From NCBI RefSeq assembly GCF_017916325.1, contig NC_090171.1, forward strand, positions 152,501-197,500: a DNA stretch of 45,000 nt, in the 5' to 3' direction. This stretch comes from Leishmania martiniquensis. Lineage: Eukaryota > Euglenozoa > Kinetoplastea > Trypanosomatida > Trypanosomatidae. The stretch's first letter is position 1. Every line of letters starts with the position of its first letter. The notes beneath the pieces were generated by a model. The model had not been told where the DNA came from. It ran no database searches and saw only the letters and a program-made list of their open reading frames with translations. A program made the position numbers and the translations under genes. This document shows, piece by piece, positions 28,504 to 40,447 of the stretch.

Positions 28504-30744
28504 ATGCGCAGAAGTGGCCTGGCCTACATGCTGCGCAGGAGCGTCCCGCTCCTCGCTACGCCCGCGTTCCTAGAGAGTGTGAAACACATGCGCAACATTG
28601 GCATCAGCGCCCACATCGATAGCGGAAAGACGACACTGAGTGAGCGCATTCTGTTTTACTCGGGCCGCATTGGAAAGATTCACGAGGTGAAGGGCGGTAC
28701 TGAGGTCGGCGCCACAATGGACTCCATGGAGCTTGAGAAGGAGCGCGGTATCACTATTCGCTCCGCCGCGACGCAGTGCCGCTGGAGGAACAGCACCATC
28801 AACATCATCGACACCCCTGGCCACGTCGACTTCACCATCGAAGTGGAGCGGGCCCTTCGGGTGCTGGACGGTGCGATCTTGCTCATGTGCGCTGTGGGTG
28901 GCGTGCAGAGCCAGACGCTGACGGTGGATCGCCAGATGAAGCGGTACGGAGTACCACGTATCTGTTTCATTAATAAGCTTGACCGAGACAACGCAAGCCC
29001 ACAGCGGGCACTAAAGCAAGCGCGAGAGCGCCTCGGCATCAACGCTGTCTTCATTCAGCTGAACATGGGTACCGCACAGGACTTTGAAGGCGTCGTTGAC
29101 CTCATCGAGGAAAAGGCAGTCTACTTTGACGGCCCTTTCGGTGAGACCATTCGCTGCGAACCGGTACCGAGCTACCTCAAGGAGGACGTGGCTGCCGCGC
29201 GTAAAGAGCTCGTGAGCCGCCTAGCAGAATGCGACGAGGAGATGGAGCTCATCTTCCTTAATGACCTGGAGCCGACAGTCGCGCAGATTCACTCTGCCAT
29301 TCGCCGCGCTACTATCGCCAACAAGTTTGTGCCTGTAATGGTTGGCTCGGCGTACCGAAACAAGGGCGTGCAGTTGCTCCTGGACGCGGTGGAGCGCTAC
29401 CTGCCGTCGCCGGCGGAGCGCCACAACTCTGGCTTTCGGATGAGGCGTGTGAAAGACGAGGACGGCAACGTGTCAAACGTGAAAGATGGCCAAGTGGAGT
29501 TGATGACGGATGACGAGAAGCCACTAGTGGCCCTTGTGTTCAAGATCGAGGAAACGAAAAAGTCGGGGCTGTCTAACTACGTCCGGGTCTATCAGGGGAA
29601 GATGCGCAAGGAGCACCTGATGAATATCCGTACCAGCAAGAGCTTCCTGCCGCCGAAGCTTGTGCGCATGCATGCGGACAGCGCCGAGGTAGTGGACGAG
29701 GTGCGCGCTGGCGACATTTGTGCCATTCAGGGTGAGGTGGGCGCGTCATCGGGAGACACCCTCATGAAGGCCGGGCCGCAGTCCGGCTCGCAGCTCTTCT
29801 CATGCGAGGACATGTACGTCCCACCACGCGTCATCTCGGCCTCACTCAAGACGAAGAATGAAAAGGAGCAGTCGCGGGTGCGGGATCGTATGCTCGCCTT
29901 CATGCGAGAAGACCCAACGTTTGTGTATTATCGAAACTCGGAAACGAACGAAGACATTGTAGAGGGCATGGGTGAGCTACACCTTGACGTTTACGTGGAG
30001 CGGCTGAAGCGGGAGCACGGGCTGCAGGTAGAGCTCGGCAAGCCGACCGTCAACTACCGCGAAATTATCACGGAGCGGCAGGATTTCGACTTTGTCTTCA
30101 AGCGCCAAAGCGGCGGTGCGGGCCAGTGGGCGCATCTGAAGGGGTACGTGGAGCCGCTGCCCGTCGATATGTCGGTCGAGAAGGGGGTCAAGAACAAGGC
30201 GACGACGCGTTGCTCAAACGGCGACATTCGTGAGTCGCTGCAGAAGACGGTAGTAAAGCACCTGGAGCGCAAGATTTTCGTCAAGGGTGAGCTGATGCAC
30301 GCACCTGTGTGGGGAGTGCACTTTCACTTGAATGGTGGCTCTATGCACGAGGTGGACTCGAATGAGCAGGCTTTTAAGAATGCGACACAAGAGCTCTGGG
30401 AAACGCTGCTGCCGAAGCTGAAGCCGACGCTCGTGGAGCCGTTCATGGACGTGGAGATGACAGTGCCTGCGGCGAACATGACTGATGTGGCAACCGAGTT
30501 CTCGAAGCGAGAGGGCGTGGTGACTGAGACCGCCGTAGATGGCCCCGATGCAGTGATCCGCGGGGAGACGGCCCTGGACACCATGTTCGGTTTTATCTCT
30601 GACCTGCGTCGACTCACGAAGGGCCAGGGGGACTTTAGCATGCAGTTCAGGGAGTATCGGCCGATGCAGCCGTACAAGGCTCAAATGCGAATCGATGAGC
30701 GCAACAGTGATCTTGGCCGCAAGACCTTCAAGCTTTCGGACTAG
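28504..30744 (+). CDS. Mitochondrial elongation factor G1 (GFM1-like)
   Basis: A 746-residue translational GTPase that drives ribosome translocation in the mitochondrion. The N-terminus (MRRSGLAYMLRRSVPLLATP) is basic and hydrophobic as for a mitochondrial presequence. GTPase motifs: G1 AHIDSGKT at 36-43, G3 DTPGHVDF at 103-110, G4 NKLD at 157-160; the switch I region carries RGITIRSAAT. MDSMELEKERGITI and ALRVLDGAILLMCAVGGVQS match GFM1 (EF-G1) closely rather than GFM2, the recycling factor. Domains II to V follow to the normal C-terminus (FGFISDLRRLTKGQGDFSMQ). The frame is open 44 codons upstream, but the acceptor-like AG at 28,496 and the presequence support the ATG at 28,504. Confidence 0.95.
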   Translation: MRRSGLAYMLRRSVPLLATPAFLESVKHMRNIGISAHIDSGKTTLSERILFYSGRIGKIHEVKGGTEVGATMDSMELEKERGITIRSAATQCRWRNSTINIIDTPGHVDFTIEVERALRVLDGAILLMCAVGGVQSQTLTVDRQMKRYGVPRICFINKLDRDNASPQRALKQARERLGINAVFIQLNMGTAQDFEGVVDLIEEKAVYFDGPFGETIRCEPVPSYLKEDVAAARKELVSRLAECDEEMELIFLNDLEPTVAQIHSAIRRATIANKFVPVMVGSAYRNKGVQLLLDAVERYLPSPAERHNSGFRMRRVKDEDGNVSNVKDGQVELMTDDEKPLVALVFKIEETKKSGLSNYVRVYQGKMRKEHLMNIRTSKSFLPPKLVRMHADSAEVVDEVRAGDICAIQGEVGASSGDTLMKAGPQSGSQLFSCEDMYVPPRVISASLKTKNEKEQSRVRDRMLAFMREDPTFVYYRNSETNEDIVEGMGELHLDVYVERLKREHGLQVELGKPTVNYREIITERQDFDFVFKRQSGGAGQWAHLKGYVEPLPVDMSVEKGVKNKATTRCSNGDIRESLQKTVVKHLERKIFVKGELMHAPVWGVHFHLNGGSMHEVDSNEQAFKNATQELWETLLPKLKPTLVEPFMDVEMTVPAANMTDVATEFSKREGVVTETAVDGPDAVIRGETALDTMFGFISDLRRLTKGQGDFSMQFREYRPMQPYKAQMRIDERNSDLGRKTFKLSD

Positions 30745-33700
30745 GGCGCCCCCTCTCCCCGTCCCCCATCCCCCACCCTTTACCACTGGGAAGCTCACCT
30801 AGGCACGTTCAAGGATACCGAGCGTCTTGCTCGTTCGCCGTTCTCTATTGTATCTTGTGGTTCAGCACACAAACATGCTGCTTGATCCACCTGCGCTGCC
30901 TTTGTTTCCGTTTTGTGTCGTCGAGGATATGCAATGTCGCTTTCTCTTGTCGTTATGGCGGTTCACGCTCCTAAGCAGCAGCGCACGCACGCCTCCCCAC
31001 TGCAGTTCCTCTCTCGCTGGTCCCCTTTTCCTGAGCAAAAGAAGCGTCCTATTGCTCTGAGGAGGAAGGAGGGGGAGCAGGTGTGGCGGCTGGAATGGAG
31101 AAACACTCCGCCTGCATGCATCCGCATGTGCTTGCCGGCTTTTACGAGGCGACGCTAGCGGACAACCGTGCGGGCGCCTTCCACCTTTTTCCTACCAAAC
31201 ACATGTGTTGGTTTCTTACAGATCATTTTTTTCCGCCTCGTTTCTGTGTAGCTGGTGACTTGAACGTAACTAACAAACACGGATGATAAAAATACACACC
31301 TCATACTTACACACGCAGGGCCACGAAAAAAAAAGAAATAGTAAAGTGAGGCTCACTGCTCGGTGGATGCCACAGGGCGAAAGAGACGAAGTACGAAAGC
31401 AAAGTAGTATTGAGTGCCGTTGCCCACACGATCTAGCGGCCGTGTGCCCTTGCATATGTTCTCCAAGAAAGCCCAGGCAGAGACCGCAGGTGGTGGCAAG
31501 GGTGAGGATTTGAGTGCGGGAACACCTTCCTGTCGGGAGGCTGCGCAGGGCACTTCAACGTGGTTAAGGTCGTCGACAGTTCCAAGCGTGACGATGGTGG
31601 CGGCGGGCGGTGTGATGCGCGACCCTGTCGAAGAAAGCGCCCACTATGTTTTCCCTAGTGGACTGCACCCTCGAGGGATCACTGCACGCGGTTACGCCCA
31701 GCATTTAAGCCCAAACCGACATGCACCACTGCAACAAAATTGCTGCAGCCCTCTCATGATTCTCGCCTCTTGCGCGCACTCTCTCTCCCTGTTTTCTTTT
31801 TCCTACTTTGCTCTTTTAACCGACTGACGCCTATGCGGACTCGAATATGTGACGTCGATGACGCCACACACACACATACGCAAACGATGGTCGCACTTGG
31901 GGCGACCTTTTGACATGCTGATAGTGTGTAGCTGCACTTGACGTGACCTTACATTTTTCTTGTTCCTTCGCGTGATTCGCCCCTTCCTACACGATCACCG
32001 AAACTTCGCTTTCCGAAGGAGGAACGGCCCCCCCCGAAGGCATCGGTGGCAACGGAAAAGTCGGAAAGGGAAGAAAGAAGGTTGCCTATAAACGCTGGGA
32101 GAGAGGGCGGCGCATACATCTGTGCATCGCGGTGCGTTGGCGATTGGGTCACGCGGACGAAGCAAGCTGAATTTCGACAAAGACGGATACAGACACATAC
32201 CCACCGGCGCATTCGTCAGCCATACACGTCTTGCTCCTTCTGCGGTGTGCTGATCTGTGAACTCCATCATTTACTTGTTGTTGGCTTCTCAGAGCGAATT
32301 GTTTTCCTGCCGTTTTTTTTTTGCTGTTCTCCGCCTCTCGAGGTATGGGAGGGGTGGTGGTGGCGGCGTATTTCACAACTTCTTCAGTAAAACGCGGAAA
32401 AAAGTCGGGCGTGCTCAGCCCTCTCTCACCTCTCTGTCGCTCTCTCTCTCCCTTCGAGCTCCAACGCCTGTCTTGCTGAAAGTACTCAATAACCGCCTTC
32501 CTCCTGCTCGCTTTCCTCACTTCTCTTGTCGCTCGGCATTTTCATTTTTCTTCCCCGATTCTCTTGGCGTGTGGCCTACTTTTTATTGGCTCTTTACGCT
32601 TTTCCTCTCCCCTCCCCTCCACATACACAAACACCTCTTTCCCCTTTGGTGTGCCTGTTCGCGTGCATTGGTGTTTCCGTTCTTCGCCGCTGGGTTTCAG
32701 TCTTTTCTTCCCTTTTCCTTCTTGTCTCTCGTTTTTCTCCTTCTGTTGGGTCAGCCCCCATTTTTTGTTCACGCTGCTGTGAGCGGCGAAGGTATCTCAG
32801 GCAGTGTTTGAATAAGCGAACGCGTCAGCACGCAGCTGCGTGAGGTGCTTATCCATTTATGTTTTTCTTATGTTTCCTTCTGTCGTGGCCGTTCACTGAC
32901 ACTCCTTCTTCCGTGTTTTACTGTCTTTTCTTTCACGTAGCGTCTAAGGCCTTCCCTCTGGCATCTCCATTTTTTTTTCTTGCCTGGCTCCTTGTTGCTG
33001 CAATATTTTCTTCGCTGTCACGATCGCTCATCGCGCGGGCGAAACCTGCTGTCAGTGAGCTGCCTCGCTCTCTTTATTTCCTGCCCCCCCCCCCCACCTT
33101 CTGGGTAGCCCCAACAAAGAAAAAGAGGCATACGTGGGCTTACGTGAATACTGAAAGATCTGCTTTCCTTTGTCGCCGCTTTCTTCAACGCTATCACCGC
33201 CCCCATCTCCACTTTTGTGTTTGGTACTTGTGCTTGTGTGCGTATCATCTTGTTTGGAAGTAAATTTCCCTTTACCGTGCACGTAGGCGTTTATGCTGTT
33301 TCCTTGCTTTGGTTCGCTTCTCCTTCTCTCCTCCTTCCCTTTCTTCTTGTTCCCTGTTAAAGGCACACGAAGAAAAAAACGAGGTGAGTTGCACTGGCGC
33401 ACATGAGCAGAGAGGCATCCATTGTAAAAAAAATAAGCAACACCTTTTAACCATCAATTTTGACAACGGAGAAAAAAAGAGCGTTCCACCACGTCTCCCC
33501 GCTCCCGTGTTCTGTCCATTTTTTTCTCCTGTGTGAAAGCCACACCCACAGGCAGAGCCCCATACGCTCACAGACAAAGGGAAAGAGACCCGCGGTACGC
33601 CTCTTTCGCATTTCCCAAGAGCTTAAAAAACAAATTCTGCTATTCTTTCGTTTTTCATTTACCCCGATTTCGCGGTTTCTGCGCTGCCTTCTTTTTCCTT

Positions 33701-34145
33701 TTTTTGTTCGCTTCTCCCTCAGGGCTGCGTCCCCTTCTCTGGTGCGTGCATTGGCGTCTTCTCATCGCTGCCTGATTATCTGCCCCTCTGGAGTGATCAC
33801 AAGAGGCCCTGGGTACCGCGCTGCAATCTCTCTCTCCCCTCCCCTCGAAGCACCGCTAATTGGTGGAATTGGGCGCTTGTCCGTAATCCATTTGACGCTC
33901 TTCTATGCTGGGGGCAGTTGCAGTCGAGTGTGCATGTGCTTCGGGCTCACCACTTCCTTTCATAGCTTCTGTGCTAGTCGTGTGTGGTCTCTTGCAGTCT
34001 CGTCAGTGAGCGACAAGTTGCGCCGTTGCGCAGAGAAAAGAGATAAGGTACGCGCACCTGAGCGCTCGAACGACGCTATACATCCGACGCTACAGGAGAG
34101 TGCAGCGACGTCGGAACACAGAGCACCACAAGCTCTCTTTGTTCG
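30745..34145. other. Long spacer (3.4 kb), pyrimidine-rich
   Basis: No supportable gene. From about 32,280 on, the plus strand is a nearly continuous pyrimidine-rich field, including a run of C at 33,083-33,094. Frames of 184 and 287 codons on the plus strand are made of Phe, Ser, Leu and Pro. One frame from an ATG at 31,456 (123 codons, MFSKKAQAETAGGGKGEDLS) looks less repetitive but has no domain and ends in a Ser/Leu/Phe tail. The region should be the EF-G 3' UTR followed by the splice signals of the WD40 gene. Confidence 0.55.
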
Positions 34146-35849
34146 ATGGGGTGCGGATGTTCTTCTGCCTTCAGCGTTCACGACAGGCGTGCCTACCATG
34201 GTGTGGCGGTCGCGCTTCCGCCCTGCAATGGCGGCGCCGAAACTTCAACTCGGAGCCTCACACAGGGGTCTTTTCCCTCCGTGGCTCGGCGATCGCACGG
34301 CCGCAGCACTGATAGAGACTTGAACGATGGCTTCCACTTTGACGTCAACGAGGTCCTTCAGAGGAAAATGCGCCTTTCTCGATTGAAAGAGAGGCGCCGC
34401 CTCGCCGCTGCGAGCACGCGTCAGGTGCGCCGGAACTCTCGCCAAATGCCTCGTCAGGACTACCTCACGGACTTTGGTAAACATCATCTGGCCATGGTGG
34501 ACGAGATGTCTCGCCTTGTGGCGAGCGGTAGCGACAAAAAGTTGAGCGATTGCACGGTGAATTCCGTCAGTGGCACTTTACCGAGCTTATTGACGATGAA
34601 TGGCAGCTCTGTATTTGTGAACCGCCCCACTGTTCGCGTGAACACATGCCTTCTGCAGCACCTTTCTGAACCGCCACAGGCCTGCTCCCCCTTTGCCGAC
34701 CCTCCTGGGAGGCTTTGGTGTTCTTTCCAGCAAGGTGTGTCGTCTGGCTGTGCCTCGTCTTCTCTTAGCAGCGCTCGCCGTTTTCAAAAGTACGCGCTGC
34801 ACCCCTGCAATTGTGGCCACGCTCACCGTTCGAAACTGGTTCTCTTCGCAGTCCATGCAGACATACTGCTCTCTTGTTCCACAAAGGACCACCACATGAT
34901 CGCGTACCACGTCACGCTGGGCTCGGAGGTAGGAAGGCTGGTTGGCCACGATGACCTAATTCTCGGCGGAGCAGTCAGTTCAGACGATACGCTGGTAGCC
35001 ACTACGTCACGCGACTGCACCGCCATTTTGTGGGAGCTGCCATCATGCAAGCAGCGTCGATCTCTACCTCACCCGCGGCTCGTGCAAGCCTGCCGCTTTT
35101 CCTCATCAGGCACTGAGCTGGCCACAGCGTGCGCAGACGGGCTGTGCCGCATCTGGACATGGTCCACAACGGGCGTCTTCAACAGCTTCGTGTCCCCTGA
35201 CACCGGCATCAACGGCGCACTCAGCTCCCTCGCCTACTCCCTCGGTGACAAGGCACTTCTGGCCGGTGGCTTAGCGCGCAACGTGTATGTTTGGGATCGC
35301 CAGAGTTTCGGTGAGCCGGGCCCCATTTTTCAGCAGCACCAAAGTGCGGTGATATCTGTCGACGCTTCCCGCACACATCAAGACATTGTGATGACAGCTG
35401 AAGAGGCGCTACTGCTCGTGTGGAACTGCGCGACGCTGGAGGTTCTGCAGCGAATCGATGTCGGCTTCTGCACTGCTCGTTTGCGCCGGCCACAGGTCGT
35501 GAACTCAACAGCATCGGAGAGGTATATGAAGCGAACTACCTTTCCGCGGGAGCTGTACTGGACTGCGGTGCGCTTGATGGATTCGTGCTATGGACTCGTG
35601 GTGGTAGCGGCTGCCAGTGACAAGTGCGTTTACCTCTTTGAATTAGGCGGCGCCATGCACACAACGCGCTTAGGCGGTGACACACAAACACAATTCACTG
35701 GTGCAGCCCTACAAGGGCAGCTAAGTACTCCATCAGAAGTGCTCTCTCTATCTTTTAGCTCCTCGGTGAGCAGTATCGACGGCGGCCCTCCTAACCGCGT
35801 CGCGCTCGGTGACACCTGCGGCAATCGCTACGTGCTAGAGTTGAGCTAA
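34146..35849 (+). CDS. WD40-repeat protein with N-terminal acylation signal
   Basis: A 567-residue protein. It begins MGCGCSSAF: Gly2 and Ser6 fit the N-myristoylation consensus, and Cys3 and Cys5 are placed for palmitoylation, so membrane tethering is likely. Residues 10-215 are basic and mostly disordered. From about 228 to the end there are WD40-type repeats: LLSCSTKDHHMIAYHV, VGHDDLILGGAVSSDDTLVA with TAILWEL (294-298), ACRFSSSGTELATACADGLC with RIWTW, ALLAGGLARNVYVWD (379-384), a further copy ending LLLVWN, and a diverged pair to the C-terminus. This would make a single six- or seven-bladed propeller acting as a scaffold. Partners are unknown. The ATG at 34146 is supported by the acylation motif. 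Confidence 0.9.
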   Translation: MGCGCSSAFSVHDRRAYHGVAVALPPCNGGAETSTRSLTQGSFPSVARRSHGRSTDRDLNDGFHFDVNEVLQRKMRLSRLKERRRLAAASTRQVRRNSRQMPRQDYLTDFGKHHLAMVDEMSRLVASGSDKKLSDCTVNSVSGTLPSLLTMNGSSVFVNRPTVRVNTCLLQHLSEPPQACSPFADPPGRLWCSFQQGVSSGCASSSLSSARRFQKYALHPCNCGHAHRSKLVLFAVHADILLSCSTKDHHMIAYHVTLGSEVGRLVGHDDLILGGAVSSDDTLVATTSRDCTAILWELPSCKQRRSLPHPRLVQACRFSSSGTELATACADGLCRIWTWSTTGVFNSFVSPDTGINGALSSLAYSLGDKALLAGGLARNVYVWDRQSFGEPGPIFQQHQSAVISVDASRTHQDIVMTAEEALLLVWNCATLEVLQRIDVGFCTARLRRPQVVNSTASERYMKRTTFPRELYWTAVRLMDSCYGLVVVAAASDKCVYLFELGGAMHTTRLGGDTQTQFTGAALQGQLSTPSEVLSLSFSSSVSSIDGGPPNRVALGDTCGNRYVLELS

Positions 35850-35865
35850 AGGCGCTCTGGGGACA

Positions 35866-35909
35866 TCTATATATATATATAGATATTAGATATATACATT
35901 TATATATAT
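35866..35909. repeat. AT-rich palindromic tract
   Basis: CTATATATATATATAG is a perfect palindrome and is followed by ATATTAGATATATA and a further AT run, just 17 bases after the WD40 stop codon. Confidence 0.85.
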
Positions 35910-38900
35910 TTGGTTCGTCGGAGGGGGGGCTTGTAAGCCCGGAAGCCCTTCACATGTTTCTATGCCATTTTCTCTTTCAGTTGGACGAGTGCGCACGTGG
36001 CAGATGAGGTTACTGTGCTTTTTTCTCTTCTGCCTCACGTGCCTGTGCAACTGCCTGGTTGTGTGTGTGCTGGGGGGTCAGCACGCAAAGGCCTAGCTCC
36101 TGTCTGAACCGGCTCCGCGTCGCATCGAGTCTGATAGCCGATGGAGCCATTATGACGCCTGACTCGTAACTCTGGAGGGGCGCTCGCGCGGTCTCGGCTT
36201 TTCTATCCTTCCCTGCACCAGTTTGTAGGCGAGAAGACGGCAGAGTCTCGGGTTTCGTCCAAAGTAGAGAGCGGGGGCGATGCATACCAAAACGTAACAA
36301 GAAGGGGCCCTGCACTTCTACGCGTTCCTTTTGTGTGTCTTTTTGGGTGCTGTGTTGGAGGTGAGGCGAGAGACCGCGCATGGCACAAGACAGAGCAATC
36401 GATCCTTCCCCTTTTTCTTGGATTGCCATATGAGACGTGCTTGCACTCCTCTCCAGTTTTTGCGTGCATTTCCTTTTCGCATTCTCCTTTGCGCTTTTTA
36501 TTTTTGTTCTTTGCCTCTTTTTTTCTTTCTGTCCCACCGTGCACTCTGAGTGTCTCCGTTCAGCTCTCTTCCCCTTTTTTTCAGGTCGCCTTTCACCTCT
36601 TGTGTTCTTCCGTTGACATCCTCTGCGTTGTGTCACGTATTCATTTTCGTCGATGTTCGTGTAACACAACCTCTCTTTTTTTTTGCTTTCTTCCACTTTT
36701 CGTGTTCTTACTGTGTTGACGCTGAGCCTCTCGCCCTCTCTCGGGGACCATCTCATTTGGGTCTTCTGCCTTTTCCTCTGTTTTGGTGTTTCTGTTTCCA
36801 AACCGCGCCATCTCTTTTCGCTCCATCTCTCTTCTCCTTTTTCTCGTCACTGTAAGCAATTCACAGTAGCGTGGAGACCGATGCGGAAGCATTGATGAAG
36901 CCGGTAGAAGTTGCTCATGCCCGTCGAGGTTTATCAACCGCGGCACGCGCCTCTCGATGAGGGAGAGACTGAGCGACTTAGCTCTCAGTTCCTCCCCTGA
37001 GCCTACACCGACGGCTCTTTTTTTTTGTTGTTGGGGGGATTGCGCGTATGTATGCGCGTCTGCTTAGTGTTGACATTCTCGTCTGCTTTTTTTTTTTGCA
37101 TTTACTTTTCTCGCCGGTCTTCGCTCATAACGTTTTCGTGCGCTTTCGCAGCGTTGCTCACTTTTCTTTTTGTACGCGTGCACTAACGCTCTTCCACGTG
37201 GGCATTCTCCTGCGCTGGCTTGGTCGAATACACGTCTGTGTGCACGCGTTATGTAGCAGCAGTAGCTTTAGCATGTTTCCTTTTTTTTTGTAGCAGTGCT
37301 CTATGGGCCTGTAGGCGTGTATGCAATGTACCACAGGTAAAGGGCTCGTTGCCATTTTTGGGTGATAACGCCAGGAGAGGTAGCTCCTTACTCTACACAT
37401 GGCTGTACCCCCCGCCCCCCGCTCTTCCTCCGGGCCTTGCCTGCTTTCACTCGTACACAAGCACTTTGATCTCTGTCTTCATTAAAGTTCTGGCTGCTGC
37501 CACTGTCGAGGGTTCCTTCTACTTGCGGCTATGTCTCTCGCTCTTTCTCAGAGACCACCTTTTTCTCGCAGCTCTTTCTAGGCGCCTGCCACCGTTGCTT
37601 CACTCCTCCTCCTCGTGACTTGCCGCTTGGCATACGTGCGGAGACGGTCGACGCCTTCAATGCCTGTCTGCCGCTTTTTGTTTTCCCCTTGCTCCCCATG
37701 CGTGTGTGTGTGTGTGTTTTCCTTCTGCTGCAAACATATGGTGCTCCCTGTTCACGCGTGCAGCGCCTTTTTTTTGTTTTGTGGTGGCGGTTTGTAATTG
37801 CCGCATCGCTTTCGTGTGTCCGCTGTGCTCAGCGCTCTTTTGGTTTCGCTTGCAGCGTTCGGTGTCTTTTCGTAAAAAGGAACGAAATCTGCCGTCCTTT
37901 CGCAAGCTGTGTGCTTCTTCCAACTCTTTTTCCCTATTCTTGCGTTTGCGTGCGCGCCTTTTTTTTTTCTTCGTATACCCCTTTACATGGGACTGGCCGC
38001 GCGCGCGCTCTCTCTTCTTTGGCGACTTGGCGTGTGTGCGTGTGTGGAGGTGTGCTGCTGCGGTTGGGGAGGCCAACCTGACAAGGCGTACGCCGACGCT
38101 ACCGCCAAGCGTCAAGAGGAGCGAGGCAAAAGAGCAAAAAAAAGAAAGAAAAGAAGCGAAAAGGTGCGAAGTTTTGTGTATTTGCCCTGCCTCGCAAACG
38201 AAAAGAAAAAAGGGAAGAGAACGATGAGGGTACACCCTCCGCTTTGCTTGAGCTGTGTGCGTGGCGACGATTACCACTGCGTCTCCACCATGGTGGAGTT
38301 GCGCATGTGGAGGTGAGCATGCATGCTCGTGTGCGTCTCACTGAAGCCATAACCTGACTTTTTTTTGCTGTTGCTGCTGCTGCCGTGGATACTTCCCTTC
38401 TTGTTGCGCTCGGCTCCCCTTGTTGCATTGCTCTTTGGGTATCTCGCCCTTCGCGTGAGCGCATTGAAAAAATCCTTCACAGTACGTGCCTGCGTGTGCG
38501 CTTATATATGTGCATCTTTTCTTTGGTTCTCTTTCCTCGTTCAAAATGGCGTGTCTGTTCATGATGGAGAGGGGGAAGGTAAGAGGGAGAGAAGAAACGG
38601 ACGTTGACTTGTCCCCTCTTTCTCCTGCTTTCTTTGACATGCAGCCTTCGCGACAAAGAACGAACAGAAAAGGTTTGATGCCTCTGAAGTTTTACGGAAG
38701 TGCCCTGAAGGAAGAGGGAAAAAATGAGTTTCTCCTTCCCTTGGCACTTTCATTCGTTCCTTGTGTGCTCAACTTTCCTTTGCCGCGATTTCATTGCTTC
38801 ATCTTAATGTGAGCGCACTCGCTGATGTGTTTTTTTTTTCGCCCCTGCTCTCCCCATGAGCCGCTGCTCCACCTCTGCGCACCTGCGGCTTTCGTGGGAC

Positions 38901-40383
38901 GTAGTGGTAAGTGTGTGTGTGTGTGCATTGCTCATGGAGCGTACAAAAACACATGTTATCACCAACGCTGTGCGATTGGCGTGGGAGCAAAGGATCTGCT
39001 GCTGCTCTGCTTTCTCTTTTTTTTCTCTGCGCCACTCCATCTTGGGATTTTCAAACTGGGATGGTACAACCCGCCTGCTGGAGCTCAAGAGTGTGCTTTA
39101 AGCAAGGCAGCCAAAAAAAAAGATGCGTGCAGGAACCCTGAGTTTCTGGGCAGGGGGGGGGGACAGGCTACCATGCGACAAGAAAAACTGAGGTTGGGAG
39201 ACAAAGGAAGAGAGAGGGAGGAAATGCAAACGAAAAAACGTTATGGTGCTCACACGCAAAAGTGAAAAAGAAAAAATCGATGCGCTCTCCTGTGACTCGG
39301 GTGTCTCTGTCGGTGCCACGGTAATCCTTCTCTCACAACTAAAACCATTGCGAACGGCAAGTGGCACCGGGTGCGCCTTCGAGACGATGGGCAAAAGGGG
39401 ACAAGTAGAGGCTGTGTGCGCGTATGGAGTGAAACTGGCTCGCTTTTCAGTATGCTGCTGGCTGCTTTTTTGTCACCGGTAGCTCGAGACCGATTGAACG
39501 CTAATCCTGGGGTGAAGAGGCCGCTTTGTCATCCCTGTTGAATTCAGCGCTCAAAAAGCGCCTTTGCATACCACAAAACCGGTCAGACGGTCTCGTCCGT
39601 CCTTCTGCACACGTTTGTCATTCACGCCGATCACTCGCGCACCGACAACAATGCCGCGAAGGAAAAAGAAAGGAAGCGGCTGCTTTGACTTGATCTATCG
39701 TTCTTTGCCTTCTCTACTGCATTATCTCCTCCTTGCCACACACACACACACACGCACCTTTGCCCTTCTCTGCGCATGCGACGCTTTCATGGCTCCTTCT
39801 GCAAACATCTTTGGCTTCGTTTTCATAGTGTTTGATGCATAGAGGCTTGCCATCCTTTCCACACTCTCTGTGCTCATCGCCGTACTTCCATTTGGCTATT
39901 CCTCGCTCTCCACGCTCTCTCTCCGTTGATGCACAGAAGCTCCTCGGACGTGATCGCAGACCCCCCTCCTTTCGATTGCTGATCTGCCTCTCCACTACCC
40001 ACTCCTCCTGTGTGTCGTTCCGCCACCTTTTGTGACTGTGTAATCTTTTTTTTGTTTTCGGCTTATTTGGCCGCTGCTCTCATTCCCTCGTGTGGACTGC
40101 CGGTCGGCCTCTGTGCGTTGTGTTTATACAGATTCCACGTGCGCATTTTGTGGTCCCCTTAGCCAACCTCTTGTGTTCCTAGGTGCACGCGTACAGTAGA
40201 AGGTACATGGGAAGAAGCGTCGCACGACCATATCTTTTTAGCGCCTGCTCCTCTTTTCTCTCTGTGACTGGATTAGCACACCGTCCTGCTGCTAGGCTCA
40301 GTGCACTGGAACTTCCTACTTTGCCTCCCGGCTCTCATACATATCCTTGGACCATAATCGAACATTTCTTTTTGGTGTCTATC

Positions 40384-40447
40384 TTCTCACTCACCGCTCT
40401 TTGTCTCTCTGTCTGTGTCTGTGTGTGTGTGTGACGTTGCAGCGCAG
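40384..40447 (+). promoter_or_regulatory. Putative trans-splice acceptor of the CAP-Gly/CRAL-TRIO gene
   Basis: A pyrimidine and TG-rich tract (TTCTCACTCACCGCTCTTTG, then TCTCTGTCTG and TG repeats) ends in GTTGCAGCGCAG, with AGs at 40,441-40,442 and 40,446-40,447. The 5' UTR would be about 133 bases. Confidence 0.5.

Noticed and set aside
33460..34323. 287-codon plus-strand frame overlapping the WD40 start
   Set aside because: It overlaps the better supported WD40 frame, and its composition is that of a pyrimidine tract.
36010..36801. 263-codon minus-strand frame rich in Lys, Arg and Glu
   Set aside because: It is the reverse complement of pyrimidine-rich spacer, opposes the array direction and has no domain.
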